Positions 55,540 to 64,000 of a DNA stretch of 64,000 nucleotides are shown one piece after another; within the stretch, counting starts at the first letter, position 1, and every line of letters starts with the position of its first letter. Source of the stretch: Acarospora socialis. Lineage: Eukaryota; Ascomycota; Lecanoromycetes; Acarosporales; Acarosporaceae. The stretch lies in the NCBI GenBank assembly GCA_025617375.2, contig JAMYGW020000002.1, positions 434,001-498,000 on the forward strand. Direction: 5' to 3'. Both the position numbers and the translations under genes were made by a program. A model generated the notes under the pieces. The model saw only the letters and a program-made list of their open reading frames with translations. It was not told the DNA's origin and searched no databases.

Positions 55540-57502
55540 ATGACATCCGCCGACGTTCGAGATATGCTGGATCTGCCCAGCGACGGGCACCCGCGACCAG
55601 CCAAGAAGCAGAAGACAGTCGAGAAGCGGCCAGGTTCGTTCCGGAAATTCTTTCGAAAAGCTCAACAAAGTCTAACGACAGCTACAGAAGGAATCACGCG
55701 CGAGCTATTCGCTTTACTCGGTGAACGAGCACCTCCTGTGGCGATAACGGATCACGTCAGGTACAAGGAGAGACCAAAGTGGTCGCACAAGGTCCAGCCA
55801 TGGTAGGTCATTGATAGAGCTGCTGGGATGACGTTCGGCATACTAATTAGGTACCAGGGAAATGACACCTTTCACCAACCCTGCGCGCGAAGACGGACTG
55901 GTTCTTCGACACTGGCGGAGAAAGCGTGATCCCAATATAGCAGCTCAACTCATAACGCCGACAGACGGAACCGAGACAGAGCCAGTGCAAACCGACAATC
56001 AAGCCTCTCAGACCGAATCCGACTACTACTTCGCCAAGTTCAACGTCAAAGTCCAAGGACCGCAGTACGACGACAGCCAGTACGAGAAACATCTCCACAG
56101 CGCGGACTGGAGTCGAGAAGAGACGGACTACCTCGTCAATCTAGCTCTAGATTACGACCTCCGATGGATCGTCATCGCAGATCGGTACGCTTACCAGTCC
56201 ACCACCACCAAGGACGAAACCGAACCAAACACAGCCTTAGTAACCGCGCCGAAAAAGCGAACGATGGAAGACATGAAAGCGCGATACTACGACGTCGCCG
56301 CGAAGATCATGGCCCTCAACCGCCCTGTATCCAGCATGTCAGCCGCCGAGTTCGACCTGCACGAGAAGATGACGAAGTTCAACGCTTCGCAAGAAACGAC
56401 TCGCAAACAGCTCGCGGACGCCCTCCTCTCGCGCTCGCTCGACGAGATCAAGGAAGAAGAGATCCTGCTCGGCGAGCTGAAGCGCATCGTCAGCAACGAA
56501 GAGAAGTTCCTCCAAGAACGCCGCGAGCTCTACGACCGCCTCGAAGCGGGACCCTCCACCACCGCCGGCGCCGGCGCCTTCACCATGTACCAGTCCAGCA
56601 ACGAGCTCGGCGAGCTTATGAAGTCCCTCCTCAACGCCGACAAGAGCAAGAAGCGCCGCCTGCTCCTCGGGCCCGGTGATCCCTCCGCCTCCTCACCCGC
56701 CATCGGCTCCTCCGGCGGTCAAAACTTCTCCGGCGCACGCGACGGCTCCCACCGCGACTCCATCGGCGGCTCCTCCTCCGCCGCCGGCGCCGGCATCAAA
56801 AAAGGCTCCGTCTCCGGCCCCAACCCCAACGCGACCGCGACCCGCGCCCTAACGCCCAAAGAAGAAGCGAAATACGGCGTCTCGCACCACGAGCGGCTCA
56901 CCTCAGGCGTGCAGTTCCGGCACGACCGGGTGGTGAAGCTAGGGCAGGCCAAGTCGAACGTGCAGGCATCGAAGATCGGGGCGGCGCTGACGGAGCTGGG
57001 CATCCCGGCGCGGCTGGTGATGCCGACGGGGCGGGTGTGCGCCGAGTACGAGCGGCTGATTGCGAGTATCCATACGTTGCTGGATGTGCGGAAGGTGAGC
57101 GAGAAGGTGGAGGGCGAGATTCGGGTATGTGAGGCGCAGAGGGAGGAGAGGGAGCGGAGGGAGAGGGCGGATCATGAAGGCGGGCCGCGGACGCCGCCGG
57201 CGGAGGGGGACGTTGGGATGACGAAGGTGGAGGAGGCGGATGACGACGACGACGACGACGACGGTGAAGATGGAGACGGTGATGGGCCGGAGCCGAAGGT
57301 AGAAGAGCGGGATGAAGAGAATGAGGAAGAGGACGACGACGCAGAAGAAGGGAAGGAGGAAGAACAGGCGGACGGCGAAGATGCAGACGGCGAGGAGGCC
57401 AGTGCGAGTGCGCGAGCTGGAGCAGGCGCGGGGGTGCACAAGCGGAGCGCGAGCGTGCTGAGCGGCGTCAGCGAAAAGAGCACGAAGCGGCCGCGGAAGT
57501 GA
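55540..57502 (+). CDS. SWC4: SWR1/NuA4 complex subunit Swc4 (DMAP1 homologue)
   Basis: Exons 55540-55802 and 55858-57502 (55 bp intron) give 635 residues. Swc4/DMAP1 is a shared subunit of the SWR1 H2A.Z-exchange complex and the NuA4 histone acetyltransferase. The N-terminus MTSADVRDMLDLPSDG and KWSHKVQPWEMTPFTNPAR are family hallmarks. The SANT/Myb-like domain lies at about residues 165-240 (HSADWSREETDYLVNLALDY, RWIVIADRY). A long helical DMAP1-binding segment follows (RKQLADALLSRSLDEIKEEE). The last ~100 residues are highly acidic, with an Asp run encoded by GAC repeats near 57245, then a basic end KSTKRPRK. Fungal lengths of about 550-650 agree. Confidence 0.94.
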
Positions 57503-58800
57503 AGCCGCATCTTTCCTGGTTCTGAGCGTTCCGATATAGCTTGTACTACCCACCTGCCTACGAGTAACCTATTATAAGGACCCCCATACCTGATTCCTTT
57601 CCCTTAAATATGTCCTCTCGCCCCTCTCGCTCCGATTAGCCTTCCGCACTGATAGGAGCAGCCTGTGTCGTTGCGTTCGATGACAAGCACAACGCCGTGA
57701 CGGTACAGGTATTTCATCTCGACTACGGCTCCTGGAGGATTCGCAGGTGGCCCACGAGATGAGGCTCCACTCTATCTATTTGGTAGCCCTAAGACCTGGT
57801 GTTTTATCTACTTGTACTGTGTACGGATATGCAGGATCGAACAAAGTCACGTGACCGACATCCCTACGAAGTACTCGTTTGGAATCTGTGTTCGTTCGAC
57901 AGAGGCATAAGGTAGCTGAGTTTGCTGAAAGCGGGAGGATGGAAAGAGGGTGAGCTGGTTAGGTGAAATACATCTGCTGTTTATAGTCAAGCTACTCTCT
58001 TGCTACCTATGTCTCACTGTGAATAGGTAGGGGAGCTGTCTACTCGTACCGCTTTCAGCAGAGAGATATCCAAAACTCATGCTACGGATCCCTGGATTTA
58101 GCACCAGCAACATGAGCTATCAATGTATTAAAGCCATTCGTTCTCTCTCCCATTTTTGTTTTATATGACAGGTCCCAGACAGAGAGACACACAGACAGAC
58201 AATGCACCGACGCTAGTGACAGGGAGAAAAGAAGCGCAAACGCAAAAAGCAATCGTAAACTCGTCTCTCTTGCCTACCTAGGGCGCCAAGAAACAGGATG
58301 GTGTGCATGTGTATGGGTACGCTCTGTTGCGCAAAGTGTTCGTCGAACGAGAAGAGAAAGGCGGAGGGTCAAAGTGGATTAGGAAGGATGGGTCCAAAAA
58401 GGCGTGGCCAAAACCTGCTTCTATCTTCGGACGAGAAAGGTGCGGGGGTGCCAATTCGGAAGAATGGGATGATGGTTGTGGAACAAAGGGTGAAGAGTCT
58501 GTAGCGAGTGACTGCAGCCGTCTACCATAAGGCGCCGTGAGATGTCAAGAAGCAAACCCAGTGGTCCTAGCGAGCGCTCCCGGATGCAATGGTTACGATG
58601 GTCGTCTTCTGTGGAGCCGGCCGCGAAAGACAACGAGAGAATGAGATGTGCGTGAGTAATTGGAAAGGCTGTTGTGTGGCACGTAGGCATCGTTGTTGGT
58701 CTTTCATGGGGATGTTGGTCTTGCGATCATCCTGCGTAGGTGTCAGCACAAGACACAAATTGTTGAAATCTCCCGATACGCACCCCAGTGAGTAGAGTGA
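57503..58800. other. intergenic, convergent 3' flanks
   Basis: No gene recognised. Short ORFs at 58298-58530 on plus lack domains. The 3' part overlaps the probable 3' UTR or alternative last exon of the casein kinase gene. Confidence 0.5.
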
Positions 58801-60378
58801 TTACCTACCGCAACATAGAACTTTCATGATCTTCTGGATAACCGTAGGCTTGGGTTCCGAAACCTGCCTTGACGTCTGCATCGCCGGCTGTTGGGCTGTA
58901 GCAAGATTTGCCTGGCTCATCCGGTGTGGCAGATTCGCAGTAGAGTTCTGGAATTGCGCCTGTGTCGAGGCCGTCGGAGTGACGACGTCCACTAAGCCCC
59001 CCGCCACTCCGCTCTGACGCTTTGGTGGCTGCACGCCGGAGGCGTTTGGCCGTTCGCGCGTTTTGCCCACTCCCGGTTTGGCGGGAGACGGGGGCGGGGG
59101 TTGCGCGGCGTTTAAACGGGTGTGAGTGAGTCCTGGTGTGGTCGGTCCTCGTTGGGTGTTATCACCTGCCAAGGCTCTTGCCGATGAGTTGGGCACTGCG
59201 TTCGCGGCGTGGAGGTGGTGCTGTGATGGATGTTGCTTCATCGCTTCCCAGCCTTTGCCGTTGTTGAGCTTCATCCAATCATACTCTCCATCTTCCACTT
59301 CGCCTGTGTTCTTCAACGCCTGCGTGAAAAGATCCCGGAGATAATCGTAGTCAGGGGTATCCTCAAAACCTAAGTTACGAACATAACTAAGGTACTTGTT
59401 GAACTCCTCTGCCATTATGATCAGTATGACTCTAAATGAGCCCGACGAATGACGTACCTGGAAAACCATCACAGAGGTCCTTGATCGCAGTAGTCTGCTT
59501 CTTCTCGCCAATCTTCTCGTACTTTTGTTTGTTCGTCGCAGCCTTCAGACCTTGCCATGGCAAACCTCCTCTTAGGAAGTACATGAAGACATGGCCCAAG
59601 GCCTCCAAGTCATCCCTTCGTGACTGTTCCCTTCCAAGATGCGTATTGATACTCATGTATCTAGCAGTTCCCGACAGTGACTTTCGCTCTCGGTAGGGAA
59701 TGTGCTGCTTGGTCTTTGGGTCTCGGTACTGCTTTGCCATTCCAAAATCTACCACATGTATCACATTTGCGGATTTCGAGCTGGGTCTGCCAATAAGAAA
59801 GTTATCGGGCTTGATGTCTCGGTATATTAAGTTCTTCTCATGTATCGTTTGCACCCGTGAAAGCTGGGAGACATCAGTTAGAGAACTAAGTCATGTAAAG
59901 ATAGTGATTCGACATACCATCTGCTTTGCCACCATTACCACCGTCTTTGTGGAAAATCGTCTGTTGCAGTGATCGAAAAGGTCTTCAAGAGATGGGCCCA
60001 GGAGATCTATAACGAGTATGTTGTGAAGGCCTTCTTGGCCGAAGTAGTACACATTAGGGATGCCGGCTACGAGCTATCAGTAGGACATTCTGCCGGAAGG
60101 TCCAAAGTACTTACGGCATCCGACAAGAATCTTGTATGTCCGGTATTCATCGCGCAGTTGCGGTGCGTCGCTCTTTCTTGGTTCCTATACTAAATTAGCC
60201 TCCGCAAAGCCAAGGCGAAATCCCATAATAAATCGATCCGGGCACATACAAACTTGATGGCAACCTGTTGATTATTAAGTAGATTCGTCCCTTCGAAGAT
60301 TACACCGAACGAGCCTTCGCCAATCTTCTTCCCGACCCGGTAGTGAACACCCACGACGTTCGATGACGACGACGCCAT
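58801..60378 (-). CDS. casein kinase 1 family protein kinase
   Basis: Five exons, 60378-60250, 60184-60115, 60066-59918, 59863-59458 and 59408-58801, total 1362 bp and give 453 residues. The kinase domain has [16 protein letters not shown] as its glycine loop, [19 protein letters not shown] with the ATP lysine, and [13 protein letters not shown] as catalytic loop. [10 protein letters not shown] and the CK1-specific [20 protein letters not shown] follow. A Ser/Pro/Gln-rich tail of about 160 residues ends KVLCCGR. Paired C-terminal cysteines suggest palmitoylation and plasma-membrane attachment, as in yeast Yck1/Yck2 and fungal CkiA. A GTAGGT donor overlaps the final codons, and a good CTGAC..CGCAG acceptor lies about 80 bp on, so the spliced form may end in CCG instead. 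Confidence 0.94.
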
Positions 60379-61876
60379 CGAAGTCGTGAAGAAGTAAGAT
60401 TATTTGAGTGAAAGTCAGGACAATTGAGCTTTCCGGAAGGCGTATGGAGTTTGTTGCGACACCAAGACAGCGGTCGGAACAGAGGAGGTTCGGGAAAGGT
60501 CGAGGGACGGTAAGGCTAGAATGAGAGTCAGAAACGGTCATGAACGTCTGGTTATTACGGCGAACGTCCTTCAGCGCCTCAAGTACGTAGGAAGAAGGCC
60601 GTAATAGAAAGATCTTGAATTTCTACTATAGAAGCCTATGGTGGCTCGAGATTCGTACTCACAAAGGTGATAATAATCCCGTGTCAAGCGATCACGGCTT
60701 TTGCCGTACAGCAGCCTCGACCACCAGCTACTCTCACGCAGCTCCCAAGGACCGTTTGAGCATCGATGAGGCGAGTAATATTTCAATCGAGAGACGTCTG
60801 ACTTGCTACCGTCGAAGTGTACGGGTATGAATTGGGAGCAAGCAAAGATGGAAGTGTGGTTGGCGGAGAAGATCGTAAAGCGGTGAAAGGAGGGACGGAT
60901 GAATGCTGCTCGCTAGAATTTGACCTCATGAGACAGCGACCGGAGAGCACTTCAGGAAGGGCGAAGGACGAAGGACGCGCGACCGAGAAAGACTGTGATC
61001 ACGACGGCAGAGATGAATGAGTAGCAGAAGCAGCACACGTCGAGATGTGGCTTGCGTTGAGGTGAGGTTGACAAGCAGGTACGGTTTTCGTATAGTAGTA
61101 TGGAGGTAGAGGTACAGTAGTAAGAGTAGGCCGTTCGATAAGTTTTGACGAGAGGAAGTCTTCAGCGTCTCGTCCGGGTACGGCTACGGTTACGGTTACC
61201 GGGGCCGAGCTGTCCGCAGCGCCCGCGTACTCCACCGTCTGTGCACCATTCTTGGCAATCCAGAACATAGGACAGGGGTCGCACCAAACGGCTTACTTCT
61301 GATTTTATATCTCAAGTGAAAACGATTGCCGCATATTGTAACTACTGTACTACCTTATGTACTCGTATATGAATACCGTTACTGTCCTACTGCACAAACC
61401 AGCAACCGCCCGCTTTCGCAGTTCGAGTTCACCAGTCAGGAGTGCAGCGGGTAAATGCACTTAGACTTCTTTGAGCGCTACCTAACGTACGATGTAATGC
61501 ATGGAGAAATAGGCTCGGCTCAGAAAAAGGCGGCCAATGAAAGACCACAGGATTCCGTACTTACTGGTGAGAAGGAAGAAAAGCTTACATGTAAGGTATG
61601 TGTATGTGTAGAGGGTGTCATGCATGGTGGTTATTCTAACGTGTAGGTATTATGTACAGCAAATGCAGAGAGAATGCCTTAGTTAAAGCCTAGAGGAATC
61701 CGGTCCAGATAAGTTACTGCTTGGCTGCGTCTGCTGCTCGAAGAGGACTACCGCCTCAGCGAAGCATACCTCAGCCCGTGCCATGTAATTTGTCTACCTA
61801 CCCTGATGCCAAAACCGACACCGCTATGATACAACAACCTGTGCTGACCCTCAACGAAGAGTCTCCCCCTTCAGCC
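60379..61876. other. intergenic upstream of casein kinase 1
   Basis: Contains the CK1 promoter and the 3' flank of the nucleoporin gene. A minus-strand ORF at 61268-60999 (90 codons, with VTVTVAVPG and LPPYYYTKTVP) has no known domain and I cannot support it. Confidence 0.45.
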
Positions 61877-64000
61877 TTACAGATCCATAAAAATGTTCGT
61901 CTCGAGTTCGCTAACCCGAATCGCCTGCCCCGGCCCCTCCAACTCCTCGTCCCTCTCCCGAAACCCTTTGGCAATGAGATCGTCGATTTCTTTCTTCTTG
62001 GTGGCCTTTTCGCTTGCCGCCTCGGCGTCGTTGCGGAGGCTCTGCTTCGCCGCGGCCATGACGCCAGGGAACCACTGCCCCAGCCGGCCTTTGTCCACGT
62101 AGTATTGTAGGAGGTCGTCTTCGGTCCGCAGGTCGCGTGCCACCGGCTCACGGTATTCCTCGGCGCCGTCGCCATACCGCCGCCGAAGCTCATTGGCCGT
62201 GCAGCCGACGCCGAGGACGTCAGAGGGGGTGAGAGGGTGGTCGGCGTCGGCACCTTCCCAGAGACCTTTGCGGGCGGACGGTCAGTATTGCGAAGTAGGT
62301 AGAGGGGTTGGTGGCAGGGTGAGGGCTGTTACCTATTCTGTGGCCTTCCTTGAAGGTCTTGAACAGTGCGGTGGCGCAGGTCTCGACCTCGACCTGAGTG
62401 TCGGCCTTCAGCTCCGTTTTGTTGATTGCTTCCCAGTCGTCTTTGATCATACAGCGCCGCCAGATAATCTTCTTGAGGAGAGTGCTGAGTTCCGGTTCGC
62501 GAGCGGCGAGGCCGCTAAGTTTGAGTACTTGAAGAGCGATGATGTGCTCCTGACCACCGAATTCTTCCCCGTCGTATGAGATCTCGTCAATGAGCGTAAG
62601 AACATCGATGAGCTCCGTGGGGCTCAGCACTTCGCGATGAACGAGCTTAGTAAAGCCATGTTCTAGTACCGTGCGTAACGCCGGCTTCCCTTCGACGAAG
62701 TGCTTTGCAAACTCCGCCATAACAAGGTCGACTTCGGCCGTCTCGTCAATCGCCGCCTGTATCGTTGGCAGAATATGAGCATACAATCGATCTTGAAGAG
62801 CGATGAGAGATAGCTCATAGTCGATTCGAGGGATCTGATCACTTTCATCTGTCTGATGTGCATGGTCGGCCTGCTCGGACACGGCCATCCCTGCCAGTTT
62901 GGCGAGCGACAGTTCAATCTTTTTGTTCCAGAGAACCGTCTCATTGGTTAGAGCGTGAGTACGCAGGGTACGAGCCGCTTCACGGTAGTTCCTCTCGTTC
63001 ACCACTTCGTTGATCCAGCCTATCTTCGCGTACGCCGGTTCGCTTCGTAAAAATCGTGTTAGGAATTCCTGTACCTCAGTACCATCATCCAACAAGTCGG
63101 CTAACAGACCGTTCGAGATTTTCTTCGAGAACAACGCTCGTGCCCACTTATCGCCATAGGTGTGAAAGTATGAGGCCATGCGCTCCTGGATGGCTTCCAT
63201 GCGACGATCGAGAGCCGCCTCATCTTCGTTACTTAATCCAGGTTGATGCGAGCGGTTTGCAGTGTCGCCTAGGGCTTCCACGATCAAGTTGACTAATGCT
63301 CCCATGTCGCTGTATTTCTCAGCCAGAGCGATTCCTTCCTCTAGCAGACCGATTTCTGCAAGCTTTGTGATCTGGACTCCCCTTATGCCGCTATGTGCCG
63401 CTCTGAGATATTCGCCATCCGCTTTGTTCAGCTCATCATTCTGTGCCCTACACCACCTGATCCGTTCGATGTATATTTGACAGCACACGTCAACTTGACG
63501 TGCATTCTCCCCAGCGACTTTCTTCACCAGGATTGGGTTGGGGTCCCCTTCAGCCGGGGGTTTATCGTAGTACTTGAAGGTCAACTCTCTTGCAAAATCA
63601 ACCAACTGTCTGGTGGTAAGAATTGTCGGTTTAGTGGAAGTCCAGAATTCTGGTAGTCCTTCGAAGCCTTCTCTAAGGATACCGCCATCAAACACCTCGC
63701 TTCCCAGCCCGTATAAGCCTGCATTCTCTTCTCGAAACTTCAAAGCTGTCTCCAGTGCTCCGAGAGAAACATCATTGGCTTCGCTAACTAGTCTCAAAAG
63801 ACTGGGATGGTCTTTGGTTCCCTCTTGATATAGCTCTTGGACCGCATTGAAAGCCCACGGGACAACGTACTGGATACGCCAGACGTCTTTGATGAACCAG
63901 TGCCTTACCGGATCTGACTCGCCTTGTTCAGGCTGATTTTCGGTTTTGAATTGCTCGTGAAGCATCTCCACAAGTTCGTAGAGAAGGCTGCTTTGATCTT
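61877..64000 (-). CDS. NUP133: Nup133-type nucleoporin, C-terminal part (runs off the window)
   Basis: The frame is open from the window edge (DQSSLLYELVEMLHEQF) to 62333. It joins across a 67 bp intron (62266-62332) to a last exon 62265-61877 ending LETNIFMDL. About 685 residues of an all-helical alpha-solenoid are visible. Family-like text includes AFNAVQELYQEGTKDHPSLL, GLPEFWTSTKPTIL, WARALFSKKISNGLLADLLD and IIWRRCMIKDDWEAINKTE. Nup133 is an outer-ring (Y-complex) scaffold of the nuclear pore. The N-terminal beta-propeller and its membrane-sensing loop would lie beyond 64000 and are not seen, so the exact family member rests on the C-terminal helical part. Confidence 0.85.

Noticed and set aside
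60999-61268. 90-codon minus-strand ORF upstream of casein kinase 1
   Set aside because: No domain, no splice support, and part of it is a GTAACC-type short tandem repeat.

Overview
The window reads as nuclear DNA of a filamentous ascomycete (Pezizomycotina). Genes carry short introns of about 48-110 bp with GT..AG ends and CTGAC/CTAAC-like branch sites. Several families are typical of these moulds: a DUF6536 membrane protein, a Helo-like/NACHT/ankyrin NLR, a Zn2Cys6 regulator and an Afg1-type ATPase. Placement in Dothideomycetes is only a guess.

Layout. (1) 1-3.2 kb is a gene graveyard with weak relics of a cytochrome P450, a ferric reductase and a glycerol-3-phosphate acyltransferase. (2) 3.45-6.24 kb holds one intact six-exon DUF6536 membrane protein gene. 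(3) 7.35-19.83 kb is an AT-rich, mutation-saturated repeat block. It contains a pogo-like relic and a pair of ~470 bp inverted repeat arms (9262-9720 and 19355-19834). A young, GC-normal Copia LTR retrotransposon (9866-15000, TSD CTATT) is nested between the arms. (4) 19.8-23.9 kb has a decapitated acyl-CoA ligase fragment at the block edge, followed by an intact NLR gene. (5) 24.9-29.6 kb carries two mitochondrial genes facing each other, AFG1 and the malonyl-CoA:ACP transacylase MCT1. (6) After 4.7 kb of empty sequence comes a Zn2Cys6 DNA-binding domain fused to a Mac/hexapeptide acetyltransferase domain (34.4-36.7 kb). A frameshifted iron-alcohol dehydrogenase/maleylacetate reductase relic follows. 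(7) 39.0-42.1 kb has two divergent BTB/POZ paralogues, one with a frameshift. (8) 43.3-47.6 kb has the haem gene HEM2 and a disordered basic protein of unknown function. (9) 47.9-54.2 kb is accessory: two secreted cysteine-rich genes (one or both damaged), a 103-residue spliced small gene and several tandem repeats. (10) 54.3-64.0 kb is a housekeeping run: a p24 cargo receptor and SWC4 sharing a divergent promoter, casein kinase 1, and the C-terminal part of a Nup133-type nucleoporin that runs off the end.

The most unusual signal is the mutation pattern of the AT-rich block. CpG, CpC and GpG are almost absent, while CpA, TpG, CpT, ApG and GpC remain common. Canonical repeat-induced point mutation should instead deplete CpA. 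All five differences between the two Copia LTRs also fall at CpG-derived sites. The sequence therefore suggests a CpG-first, then CpC-directed mutator of repeats. Exon joins below were derived by hand from splice signals; where stated, the summed exon length is divisible by three and the joined reading frame stays open.
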